A stretch of DNA of 64,000 nt from positions 16,244,001 through 16,308,000 of the forward strand of contig OZ316898.1 of the NCBI GenBank assembly GCA_973895155.1, given 5' to 3'. Shown here piece after piece: positions 35,542 through 46,807 of the stretch. The notes under the pieces were generated by a model. That model was given only the letters and a program-made list of their open reading frames with translations, was not told where the DNA came from and did not search any database. A program made the position numbers and the translations under genes. Each line of letters begins with the position of its first letter. The first letter of the stretch is position 1. The stretch comes from Marsupella aquatica. Its lineage: Eukaryota > Marchantiophyta.

Positions 35542-37084
35542 ACGGCCCCCGAATCAACAACGCAAACCAACGCCGCGCCTGCACCTGCCCCGGCAAACCC
35601 CCTGGCCAACCAGAACCGACGGCCCCCGGATAACCCAAAGTCCAACTTATTATAGGTAATCCATGTCCCCAAAGTAGTCTAGATCACGATCAAGAAACTC
35701 AAACACGCGGACTATCTCAAGGAGCATCAGTTGGAGCAGTTCGCTCACTTGCTATGGAGGCCGTGCGCCACCGGGCCGAAGAAGATTTGTGAGTTCATCT
35801 CCAATTTTGACACTGACGCGTCGACCACCAAGGTTTTGGGGCAGGCCTTATCACTCACGGAGCATCGGTTAACGCAAATCTTCTGTCTGCCAATCGAGCC
35901 GGTGCCGGTTGATTTCCGAATTCGGGATAAGGAGTATACGTCGTGGCACTTCAAACCTGAGGGTAAGACGGACAACGAATACAAGCAGGGCTCGTGCACC
36001 AACTTAATCTGCATGGAGCATCTTAACTTCATACGAACTACCCTACACATGATTGAGCCAAGATCCGAGATTTCCCTCTGCACGATCGTGCAAGTGGAAC
36101 AGTACAAACGGCAAAACTGGGCCCAATTCTTCTACTGAAGATTCTTGGGGGAGCTGAAGCGGGCTCAGGGTGGTATGGCTATTGGGGGGAAGACTTACTT
36201 GGGGAGCCATATTGCCATTATCCTCGCCTGGTACAAGGCACGGTGGGAGGCCAGAGGAAAGAATATGGCCACCTCAGCCCCGACTAATATCACCCCCGCC
36301 CCAGAGGAGGCAACCCCAAGCGCGCAGACTACCGTCCCTTGGGCAAACCCTGAGCCGGAAGCCCCGACTAATACTCCACCACCTCCTCCTATGGAAATTC
36401 CGCCGCCCCCTTCTGTCGAGCCTCCACTACCCGCAGTACAACCACCACCAATCCCTCCACCACCTGAAGAAACCTTCCCCTCCCCAGCGCAGACTACGGA
36501 GGAGCTCATTGCCCCGCCCGAGGAACCACCGATACCTGAGAGGATGGAGGACTACCAAGTAGCCCCGGGGACCATGGCCTACGACCTGGTCCAGAAGTTT
36601 AGCCAGACTATGTCTGGGGAGCTGACGACGTATATCGGACAACAAGTCTTGGCGTACTTTCAACCAGCCTTCTTCATGTTAGAGCACCAACCACGGATCG
36701 TAAGCCGCTTGGAAGAAGAACTCATGGTGAAGGGGAATGAGATCGGGCGCCTCCAGATGCTGGTAGAGCACCTCGAGGAGGAGGCCACTACCCACCGCGA
36801 GGAGTTAGTCCGCATCGTCGAACAGAGGGACGGACTAACCCAGGAGTTAAGCGGAGCGCAAGCAGATCTCAAGAAGCTGGACGACACCGTGCTTCAATTA
36901 CGCTCAGAATCTTTGGCTCGGGTTACCAGCCTGACCGACCTCAACAAACAATTCCTGCAGGCAGCACAGCAGGTGGCAAGTCTCTCCGCCGAACGAGATA
37001 AATTGCTGGCGCAGGACCAGATCCATCGCGACTCCATTAACCAGCTCAACCTGGAGGTAGCGCGGCTCCAGACCGAGGCCGATG
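33999..37084 (+). repeat. 1543-bp tandem duplication inside element F
   Basis: TCAACAACGC at 34011 recurs at 35554, and the sequence runs parallel at this offset (1543 bp) with scattered substitutions. Copy 1 is about 33999-35541 and copy 2 about 35542-37084. The join falls in GCGGCTCTAGACCAAGGCCG. Copy 2 is less decayed: positions with TAG in copy 1 (34300, 34558, 35281) read CAG in copy 2. Confidence 0.88.
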
Positions 37085-37254
37085 AAGCTGCAAACGAGGT
37101 GGAGGAGGCGGTACGGGACAACAAGGCCTTGCAGGACCGCGTTACCCTAATTGTCCTCCAGCGGGGAAAACCTGGGCCCACCTCTTATCAAGGCGGCTCG
37201 AGGTCTTGCCCCGACAAGGGGACCAGCCCTGGTCCAACCACAGCACACACATAA
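35731..37254 (+). pseudogene. F accessory ORF, second copy
   Basis: Two long segments in one frame, 35731-36138 and 36145-37254, separated by TGA at 36136-36138. Features: MEQFAHLLWRPCATG; domain with LTQIFCLPIEPVPV, KQGSCTNLICMEHLNFIR and LHMIEPRSEISLCTIVQVEQY; Pro-rich region; coiled coil from about LVEHLEEEATTHREEL to QTEADEAANEVEEAVRDNKA. It corresponds to the globular domain and coiled coil of the C-family LTR-ORF. Sequence identity is low, but the PRxxI(S/G)xAxV-like motif is shared. Function unknown. Confidence 0.65.
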
Positions 37255-38240
37255 GGGGTAGTTAGCGAAGGGTGGAAGCAGGCGCCCCGCAAGGCAGTTA
37301 AGTCAGCGACATCTTTTGGTTAGGCGTAACGACAGAATGGCTGGCATTAGGCGCCGATTAGCGGCAGTAGGAAGAATTAGGGCCGGATCAGTTAGGATCA
37401 GCCAACATAGGATGGAGTCCATCAACGGACTTAATTTTTGTCAGTAGACTTGGCCGCTGCCATCCCGGTCGGCACCCTTGTCGTCCACGGTCAACCAGTC
37501 AGTGCGGCACGGCCAGTAGTCAGTAGGTAGTTAGGCAGTAGGTAGTATCTCGGAAGGTAGTATCCTCCGGTTCTCTTCGGCAAACTGTAGTATTTAGGCT
37601 TCCCCTTCCGCCATGGAGGGGGGAGAAGGCTTAGTTATCTCAGCAGAAGAAAGGTGAGGCACGGGGAGTCCCGGCCTGGGCAGGGTCAGAGCGCACCAAG
37701 GAGTGAGAGCCAGAGTCGAGCTTGCTGGGCAAGTGCGAGGCGGGGCCTTGTAGAGACTGGGCATCGACTGCCGTTGGGCCTGCTGACCCCCTTTGAAGTC
37801 GAGTCAACCATGTAAACTGATGCTTCGCTGAGTAAATGTAGTCTTTTCCCTCTAATGTTTCCGCAAGTAACTGGTGTTGTGAGTATGCTTTGTCTGGGCA
37901 AAGGCACCATTTCAAGGGACGTACCGGGTGCGGACTAATGGTAGGGATTGCCACCCATTGTATGTCACAAGGTTCTTTCGCGTCGATGGCTTGAAAAGCC
38001 CCAAGCCGGGAGTTAGTCCGAGTCACTAACTGAGGGAGGATTCCAGTGGTGGAAGATAAAAGATACCTATGACTAGTACGAATTGCTTAAGCGTTATACC
38101 AGTAAGTATATCGGCTTAGCCCGACTTAGGGCTAATCGGGGCCACTACACACCTCCTTGCCCGAACCCTCACCCCTACTGGTGGTCGAGGTCGCGCCATG
38201 GCACTAAACTGGATTTAAGGCCCAGGTTAGGGACGCGACA

Positions 38241-39089
38241 CCAATATTCATCTTATCTCTTTGATGTAGTAAAGGTCAATATCCCTAATATTTTGTTGTC
38301 TTATTCAATACCCTAGTTAAGCTAGCGATCTCGCTACCCATAATGGATGACCAGGAAACAACGACTGAAAATATATTTTCCATCTAACATCTTTAATGTT
38401 TATACTTTCTTTAGACAAATGTTGGTTTGGGGAAAGGCATTTAGAGTCCCTTAAAATTAAACAAGAATAAGAAACGCTTAAAATTTAGGGTTTACATTCT
38501 TTTGTATTAATATATTACCATTGAAAATCTTATGTCCATTTGGATAGCGATCTCGCTGGCTAAAATCTCAAACTATAATGACCCGGAAATATATGGGTAT
38601 GGTTTACTCATAAGTCTTTCCCAACGGAAACCCAACGGTAAAATAGAAGGTTGGTCAACGTTAAAATTGATAGTTTCCCGTTAACAACCTCTAAAGGGAA
38701 CGTTGCATGGGGGTTAATGCTAAATATTACGGTTAATATTCTAGTTGCTCAGCGTATTCATGACGTTCCAACTTCAACCGATGATGTTTAAAAGAGACTT
38801 GCGTTTTTTTATTGCCATCTGTGAGGGACGTTGGATTATTCCCTGTCAATGTCAGATACCCAGTTCATAGTATGTGGATTACTTAGGATTCTCCCTCTAA
38901 TCCAACTTTGGATTCCCAGCTCGGTCCTTCGCTAATCTCGGTCATCGTCCTCCACTTTACTTTGGATACTCTCTCAAATGAGACTTTGGATACTCCCTCT
39001 AATCTGACTTTGGATACCCATTAGAAGTCACCGTACTCACTGCAACGCTTTGTTCGTGTGTTACTCCCTTCCATTTTCTTTATCAGCCG
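38241..39089. repeat. Intergenic AT-rich DNA with ACTTTGGATAC-type tandem repeats
   Basis: Between 38885 and 39025 units such as CCCTCTAATC(C/T)(A/G)ACTTTGGAT recur four times. The phrase TAGCGATCTCGCT occurs at 38323 and 38545. No reading frame resembles a gene. Confidence 0.5.
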
Positions 39090-42000
39090 ATGGCAAATTT
39101 TGCATCACCAGAGTCTATCTCTTCTCAAGCTTCACAGTCTGCAGCTTCTCAGCGTCGAGAGACAAGGTCTTCGACTACCAACAAGGCACTAGCTTCGGGT
39201 TTGAAGACACCCTCGTCGAAGGAAACTTGTTGATCCAATGGAGATTTTGCCACCATCGATGGAGTCTTCTAAGTCGGAACCGTTCTCCATGGTGATCAAC
39301 CGTCACCTCTACCACTTTGGGCCAAACAAATTTGGGTATCCCCTTGTTCCCCCTCGAATTCCACTGTGTAGGATGCAAAACATGCAGCTTGTCAGGTCGC
39401 TGCAGACTGATTCCAATGCAATCAAAACGCTCAAGAATGAGTTTCAAGCTCAAGGTTACATTGAGGACGCGCCCAGGTTTTACGTTCAGATGACGAACAA
39501 GAATGGTGAGGTTCAGTTCATCAATGACACCATTCAAATGGGTTGGGATCCGATATGGGCATTGCAGAACAAAGATTTCGAGAGAGAGTGCGATTCTCAT
39601 CCAGACTTTGCTATATTGAAGGACAAAATGTTTCACGTTTTTGATGGTAATCATCGTCTGTACTCATGGAATCTGCTGGCCATCGAGAACCCACATGATA
39701 TCAAATATCATCCTCGTGTTGTCACCAACATTTTCAAAGGGCAGAAAGACACGTTTGTGCAAATTGAATCTGCAATGCATGCCCTGAACCGGTGAGCACC
39801 GGATCTGTTCTGATTGATTCAATGCTGTCTGTCACTTCACATTTTGGGTTTTCTTATCTCTGATTTGTACTGGAAACATCTTTGATACTTTTGTTCATTG
39901 GCAGGCTCACTCAATGCCACGTTGAGAATTCATGGGTCCTAGAAGCAGATCGTGTCCAGAAGATACTGAACACTGACTTGTCGGTCTACAAGGATTTGAT
40001 TGATGCAGACAATTTCAAGTTGTTCCAACAAAAGATGCAAAATGTGAAGAAACCCTCATGGTATTCGAAAAATATGACCCTGGATGCTTGTATTTACATT
40101 CTATTAGCTGCAAATATAGCTTCCCAGACTACAGATTTGTAGAAGAAGTTTTCTCTCAAGGAGGATCTTGGAGAACCTTTGTCAAAAGCTGCGAAGGACA
40201 CTGCTCTACGAGAAATGATGAAGGAGAAACTATCTGATTGGAATGTTAAAGTTCCAAAAATTGATCCTCTTCTCAATCCCGAATTTGGGGATTTCTTTCA
40301 GAAATGTGTGGAGATGCACAACTACTGTGAGAAAGAACGGAAGGAAGCACAAAGGACTGATGATAAAGGGAGAGGCAATGTCTCATGTGGTCTTGATCGA
40401 GCGAGGCTTTTTACCGGGGAAACATCTCTCAGCCCACTGCTTCGTTGCAATCTACTTGAAGCGCAGTGCAAGCTCGAGCTACGGAAGCAATATTTTCATC
40501 CTGGGCAATTCTCAGATAGTGAGACTAAACTCTGGCTGCACAGGTGGGCTACGTGGGAACAAGTAGAGTCGATTGCTAGATCTCTTTTGTCCGAAGCTAT
40601 TTCAGAAATGACTCTAAATGTCCCTGAATCTTGAGTTCTTTCAGCCTCAGAGAAGAACAAGGCATCACTTGTTCTTGATATTAGTGATGAGTTTGAGGAC
40701 TTTTTGCAGCGAGTTAAATCCAGGTTTTTCGAGAGCATTTGGGCCCCAAAGTAGGGGAAATGATAGATATTGTTGCATTTTGGAGAAGGGCAAAAAGATA
40801 TGTATACCAATTTTTTGTTGACCGGGAGGTGGCCAATCGAGCATTCTGGTGGTGTTACCCCGCGTGTTTCTCCCAATGGGCCGAATACGTGTAACGATTT
40901 AGGAAATCAAAAATGTGGCGACTACTCAATGTACCCTTGTGAGGACGTTGAGCCACTCCGGAAGATGAGTGAATGGGAGGTTTTACACTGTCCATGGTAC
41001 TTAGATTCAGAGAATTGGTCACTGACATTTGATGGGACAGAGAAGCTTGCTTTGCAGAAGATAAATCGTGGGTTAGTCCGAGAGTTTTATATTTCTGAAT
41101 CAAAAATGCCCAGCCTCGAAGCAGTGCAGGCCGGGTGTGAGGCGATGGAGCAGGCTTGCCTTGGTGTTGCACCAATTGTTGATAGAAGCCGTTCCAGAAA
41201 ATTGAAGAAGGACGTTGTGAAGGAGGTGTCGAAAGAGACCTCTCAGGTTTCCGGCAGGAGAAGTAAGTGTGCTCATCATCCTAACTCTCCATCGGCTTCT
41301 AATGTTTAGTCCTTTCTTTGCAAATTCTCAATTTCCGAGGTTTTTGGTTCTCTTTTGTTTTCCAGAAAATAGAAGGTCAACTGGTTCAGAGAGTGTCTAG
41401 ACCGTGCAGAATCGTGGGTGACAGGATCCCATTGAACCTGAATCTCCGGATTTTGAGATTGTGACGAAACTGATTGGTGATAAGCTTAAGAAGAAGAGAA
41501 AAGTTCAAGTGCTCTCAGATTCAGAAGATGAGGAAGGGTTGATTAGTGAGGGTGTGATGAGGATATGTGGACTTCAACTGGATGAGAATGGACATTTCTT
41601 TGCCAAGAGTAATTTACGTTTCATAGCAGACTCCATTGCTTTGAAGAAAGTTTGACCTTCGTGGATGGGGGAGGGGGATCGTTGGCTGAGTGAGATTTTG
41701 AGTTCTTCAAAACATCCGAATCCCCTAAGAATCAATGGCAAGCCTTACACCGGTACCAGTGCCCATCTTGGGTTCATTGCTCTTCCTACAGGACTAAGGC
41801 CTCGTGTTACTAATGTGAAGGTGCCAGAATGGAATGTTTGGATGGAGAAACTTCCTTATTACTTCTTCGGAGTCATGAGGCCCATGCTGTCCGATGATGG
41901 ATATGTGGCTGTTCTCCATAGTGGAGAATTTAACCACATGAAGCAGATTTTTGCTGCCATTGAGCAGAAGAATAAATTCAAACATCTTTGCCAGTACCAC

Positions 42001-43128
42001 ATTTTGTTGAGTAGCCCAATGTGGATGCCAGACATCGATGTTGAGGTGAGATGTCAAGAGTTTTTGGTTTAAATTATAGGTGGTTTTTTGCCAGCGAGGT
42101 TGCTAGCCTTCACAGCCTCAATATTTGACATATTGTTTGCTTTTCCAGGTTTGCAATCTCAGTCTGGATGTGTTTTGTCGAACTGAATTTGATGGGAAGA
42201 TCCCCAAGGACCCGAAGTACATCCCCATGGCAACATCCGAGGATGCATCTCATAAGAAGTTACTCAGTCTTTGTTACCCAAAAATCAATGTCAGGACTGA
42301 GTTAGCTTTTGCAGGGTCTTGTCGATTATCTGTTGGATTCATGCAGGCGGTGATGGAGCTTTTGACAAAGCCAAGAGACATTGTGCCAGATTGGAATGTT
42401 GGAGATGGAAGTTCATTCCGAGTGGGGGAACTCTCCGGGAGGTTTGTAGTTGGGGTTGAGGATAGGGAATTTCTCCATGATGCTGCGCAGGAGTCGTTGA
42501 AGTTGGTTCTGGATCGTCATAAGAAAATTGAAGACATCACTGTCGGGATGGGTACTGAGTCATTGGAGGACGGGGATTCAGATGACGAGTTTACTCTTGC
42601 CGGATCGAGTGGTGGAAGAACAAAAGTTCCTGCTCCAGATGGGAAAGATGACCACGATGAATTTGACTTGGAGTAATGTACTTATCCTGTCTCATACCAA
42701 ATCCAACTATGTTTAGACAGTTAAGTTCAGTTTTTTCCACCTTGAATTAATCGGCTGCTGGTTTTGCTTCTTACAGTGATCGGCGTGTAGATTGGTTCTT
42801 GGAGGAGAGATTTTGGCTCCGAAAGGAAATTGAGGGCGCTTTTCTCTTCTCGCCTGAGAAATCGTTCACTCTACCTTGCTATGCGGAGAAGTCTGCAATT
42901 GAAGCAGATGAGACTTTTGTTATGACTTGGGAAGGAAAAGGTCGGAGGTCAGATCGTGGCGCTCGGAGGAATTTGTACAGCCTTCCTTTCATGGATGTTG
43001 AGGCGGGTCATGTGAAGAGATATGTGGACGAGTCCGCTGAGTCAACTGATAGGGAGTTTAGCAGTGCGGAAATCAATAGTAGTAGTAGGAATGATTTGGA
43101 ATCAGATGAAAGTCATTCCACAAATTAG
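39090..43128 (+). pseudogene. Five-exon gene with ParB-like N-terminus, decayed
   Basis: Start ATG at 39090 (MANFASPESISS). Introns with GT-AG ends: 39792-39904, 41263-41365, 42046-42148, 42673-42776; stop at 43126-43128. Coding length is about 3.6 kb (about 1,200 codons). Near residue 190 a ParB/sulfiredoxin-like motif is seen: FHVFDGNHRLYSW. A C-terminal stretch (FFGVMRPMLSDDGYVAVLHSGEF) recalls class I methyltransferases, and ParB plus DNA-methylase fusions are known in phages and bacteria, but no (D/N)PP(Y/W) motif is seen. Acidic and basic linkers occur (KKKRKVQVLSDSEDEE). Lesions: frameshifts near 39228, 40750 and 40890; nonsense codons at 40141, 40632, 41398, 41419 and 41653, all explainable by C to T. 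Name unknown to me. Confidence 0.6.
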
Positions 43129-44764
43129 TGTGAAGTTTGATTCTACTTGTGTGTTCCCTGAATGGGAAGCAGCAGAATAAGCTTGATCTCTTTAGCCATT
43201 CTGGGGAACTTACTCTCAGTTTCAATAAAGTAATCGAGGCAGCCAATTTTGATGAGTGGGAAATGTCTGTAACTTGAGTATAATCTTTATTGGGTTATCT
43301 TGTTTTGATCAGTTTTGTGTATGATGGAAGGCTAGCGCCCTCACTTACAACCCATGTGCATTATGAAAGTTTTGACAAATGCTTAGTTTGGTTGTGTGAA
43401 ATCCTTTTTAGGCCTGTTTCTAGGCACTAAATATGCCATTCAAAAAATGACATATCCCTCGCTAACAAAAGCTCATGTCGCTAGCAATTTCTCCTGTTTC
43501 CTTGCATGGTACAAACCCCCCTCAGCAAAAATTCAAAGTCTAATTCTTCCTATACTAAGTTTTATAAGGCCGTAAACACAAAACCGGATCAGAAACCGGG
43601 TGGGAAGCCGGTTGGGAAGCCGGATGGAAAGTCGGATGGGAAGCCGGTTCAACTTCCGGATGGAATAACTTTTTACTCTTCAGGAGTTGAAGTGTCAGGT
43701 TTCACCAATGTGGAGTCTACTGCTGGATCAATGGAGTTAAGAGGGTTTGGCATGAAAGTGACACCTCCAAAGGTAGTAATAAATGGGAGGCAGGTAGTAC
43801 ATTTCTTGGTTTCGAAGTGAAAAGTTTCCAAAAATGAGGTCTTGAGATGGTGTCCATTGGTGTAGGTAAAATGTGGGAGTGCAAGAGTAATCACAATGAT
43901 GATGGAATCTCTTCATCTTCAAATGAACGGGTACATCTTTTCATAGTATCCTTTCATATTTATCTAGCCATTTTGATTGGGTAAGGTCCTTAGCCATGGA
44001 TCACACTTCCTATTGGTCCAAAGTCAGACATCTTGAAGGTCTAATGGTGTGGAAACAACACTTCAAAATCTTCATTCTATTATTTGTCCGGAAATTTTGG
44101 ATATCTCTTGGTTGCACCGGTTGGAGACTCATAATATTAAGTGGGTCATTTCGAATCCATTTTCAGACTTCTTTCTATATCTTAACCGCCTCGGAAAGAG
44201 CTTTCCAACATACTTTACAGATCTTGATTTGGATAAATGGTTTGAGAGTTATGGTAGTTTTTCTACCGGATGGTATGTCCAAACCGGATCAAAAACCGGC
44301 TCAAAAACCGGATGGAAATCGGTTCAAATTCCAGATGGAATAACTCCTCAGTTTCCATCACTTAGTTGGTGTAATTTTTCCCATGAACTACTGAAAGGTG
44401 GGGCAACACAACCTTGATAAAAGATTGAGCTACTTGTTGCTAAAATGCACTGATTAATTCATCTTAGAATTAGCCGTCTAACTCAAATTTGTGAAAAGTT
44501 GGACCTCAATTCCAAAGCCAAACCTTTCCTTGAGGGGTTGAAGTAGGTCTCTCCTTGCTATCAGATTTTCCCAATACCAATCCATTTATGGTTTTATTCT
44601 TCTTTCACTATTGAGTCGGATGAGGGACCATAACATCTTTACATGCATTTTGGCATGATTCAAGCTTAATATACTTCAAAGATCCCTAAATAATCATTCA
44701 AGGTCCTCAACATGGTCATTGAAAACAATTTTTTTCATATTAGATAACTTTTATGTCCTTAAGG
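43129..44764. repeat. Intergenic DNA with AACCGG-type repeats and a 60-bp direct repeat
   Basis: Short units AAACCGG(A/G)T and GGGAAGCCGG recur at 43580-43660 and 44279-44330. The block CCGGATGGAA...GGTTCAA(C/A)TTCC(G/A)GATGGAATAACT occurs at about 43615-43672 and 44297-44345 in direct orientation. The frames across these blocks (43506-43820, 43996-44417) reflect the repeats rather than a recognisable gene. Confidence 0.55.
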
Positions 44765-46222
44765 GCTTAACCCCTCTATTACAATGTGGCTAGCAAAGTA
44801 TGCCTTCCCGCCAAGGTACAAAGTCTTCCTTCTTCGCTCCATCTCCTCGTGGAACTTCTTGACGAAGAAGGACGCCCTTCCTAGGCCGGTAGTTCTCAAC
44901 TTGGATGACATGGGCAGCGGATATTTTTCCCCTTGGTTCCATCATGTGGAGGGCGTACCACTAGAACTCCAATCGTTCTGCTACCTCTGGGATGAGGCAT
45001 GTCCTCATCAAGAATCTGTTGTCCACTACTCCCTCGGCCGGGAAGCTAGAGGACTGATACTTGGCTCCCTTGCCTCCAAGAGCCCGTGATTCTACCCAAT
45101 TTAGTCCTTTGGGTAGGCCAAAGATCATCTTAAGACGCACCTCATTGAGAGACATCACTCTCCCGTGCGCTTGGGTTTGTTGGCGGGCCTCGTCAAAGTT
45201 CTGGATAAACTTCGTCATGTCCTGCCCGTAGTACTTGCTTCCATTCCAAGGGAGAGAGGCGAGGTGCTCAAACCCTTGGGTCTTCAGGTAGCATGCATGC
45301 TTGGGGTGGAGGATGTACTTGTGGACATTCTCCCCCATGTGATGCATGATGAGCTTGGCCACCGCAACCGTGGCCAAAGGCAGCCCGGATACAGCTGCAG
45401 GTTCCTTTCTCTTCCTTCCCTGGGACTGGTTCCCGGGGTGACTTGAAGAGGGGGACATTTCCCCATCCTCTCTATCGGGCGGCGGTAGCGCTACCACTAT
45501 AAGTATTGGTGCGGGGGCTGCTACAGTGACCATGTTATCCCCTCGGGCTTGTGGGAGTGGTGCTGGGTTGCTCGGCGCATGCTGATTTGCACCTTGCGGC
45601 CGCCAGTTCAGGGGAGGGTGAGCCTCCTTGTCTTTGGAACTAATGTTCACCGCGTTTACCATGGATCGCACCCAGAGGGGTGGTGCAACCGGTGGGGAGA
45701 TCGGCTTGGCTGAGGTCAAAGTGGTGTTGGCGCAGGGACCGATGAGTTGGCGCCGGTTGTAGCTAGAGGAGGCACCATAAGATTTAGGAAATCTGCGAGG
45801 AAGCTGAGTGAGGTCAGGATAGGCGTTCCACCCGTGGCTGCGGTACCAAACTCATAGTCTATGGAGGCGTGGACTTTGGCGGGGATATGATCAAAGTGGT
45901 GTCGTTGTAAGTTGATCGTGCCTGGGAGTGTGAAGACCTTATCCGAAAGCCAAAGGAGTGCTTCATGGAAACCAACGTACTTTGGGCCGTCAAAGAAGTA
46001 TTTGGAGATCTCGTCAGGACGACAGAGCTTGCTCTGGAACGGGAGGTTGAAATCTCTGTTATAGTGAGAGCGCCCGGCCAGACGGATGAGTTGTTTGTAC
46101 TGCCTTTCAGTTTTGTACCGGCGCAGGTTGACCTTGGCCAGTGACTTTGCTAAATGATTTCTGATGGATAGAAATTGAGGCCAAAACTGAAGGGCAGGAC
46201 TGGACATAATAGTGGCAGACAT
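44765..46222 (-). pseudogene. G accessory ORF, third relative, decayed
   Basis: Reads MSATIMSSPALQFWPQFL..., with PDEISKYFFDGPKYVGFHEALLWL and GTINLQRHHFDHIP in the N-terminal region. After a frameshift near 45716 follows a Pro-rich linker with an NLS-like GRKRKEP, then a globular domain: YYGQDMTKFIQNFDEA, MSLNEVRLKMIFGLPKGLN, and, after a TAG near 44958, LHMMEPRGKISAAHVIQVEN. The order and the H-x-x-x-P-R-x-x-I motif match the C-family LTR-ORF and element F. The ORF ends in unrelated DNA near 44765 without a coiled coil. It has its own TATA box upstream. Confidence 0.62.
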
Positions 46223-46321
46223 ATAGGGAAAGGCGGTGGATGACTAAGTAACAGATGAGTAAGCTGGGATCAAAGCTGGCGTGACGGGTAAAGTGCTGGT
46301 GCTTCACAAGAGAATGGCCCG

Positions 46322-46330
46322 CCTTTTATA
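46322..46330 (-). promoter_or_regulatory. TATA box upstream of the G ORF
   Basis: Sense TATAAAAGG in a GC-rich context (GGGTATAAAAGGCGGGCC). It lies about 100 bp upstream of the ATG at 46222, a good spacing for a transcription start near 46295. Confidence 0.65.
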
Positions 46331-46807
46331 CCCTGAGAGCTCGTCGGCCGCACGGCCCCTTCCTCCTTTTGATAGGCCGCTCCTTTCACGCTTGCAGTGT
46401 ACCGGCCACTTCACAGGTCCGGGTTAGAGCGTGTCAGCGAGCCGCCCCTTTAAGTCTTTATACGGACCCGAGGAGACCTCCCCACACGCCTGAAACCTGG
46501 GGGTATGAATGGCGCTCCACCGCTGTTCGAGGACCAGTTTAAAGCGGTATTGAAGAAGACTTTTAATGTTTTTAGGGACTCAGATTTATCATGGTATTTT
46601 CTTAAGTTGATTTAATCTTTCTTAACCTTACTCAGTTTCCATTTTTAATACAAAATTTACACTAAGCTATTTTAACTTAAAATGCTAAGTTTCTACTTTC
46701 ATCTAAATTCAACGCATCACTCACATTTCCATAACAATTAAACATTTTTACCACAAGAGCATTTCATCATTTCGATCACATAAAATAATCCAAAAGAAGA
46801 ACCTAGC

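Larger units (their letters stand above)
33375..38240 (+). mobile_element. Element F: partial LTR-like unit with accessory ORF
   Basis: Plus-strand unit whose left end is lost at the junction with D's 5' LTR. It carries an accessory ORF homologous in layout to the LTR-ORF, then about 990 bp of non-coding DNA ending in TAGGGACGCGACA at 38240. This mirrors LTR A, where the ORF is followed by about 916 bp ending GGGACGCACCACA. The next bases (CCAATATTC) are not a PBS, so this would be a 3' or solo LTR end. LTR identity is inferred from this parallel; no second copy is in the window. Confidence 0.5.

Noticed and set aside
37640-38026. Minus-strand 128-codon frame in the F 3' region
   Set aside because: Antisense to LTR-like DNA, no motif; probable shadow.
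43506-44417. Frames of 104 and 122 codons as genes
   Set aside because: Built over AACCGG-type repeats and a direct repeat; no family motif or consistent splicing.
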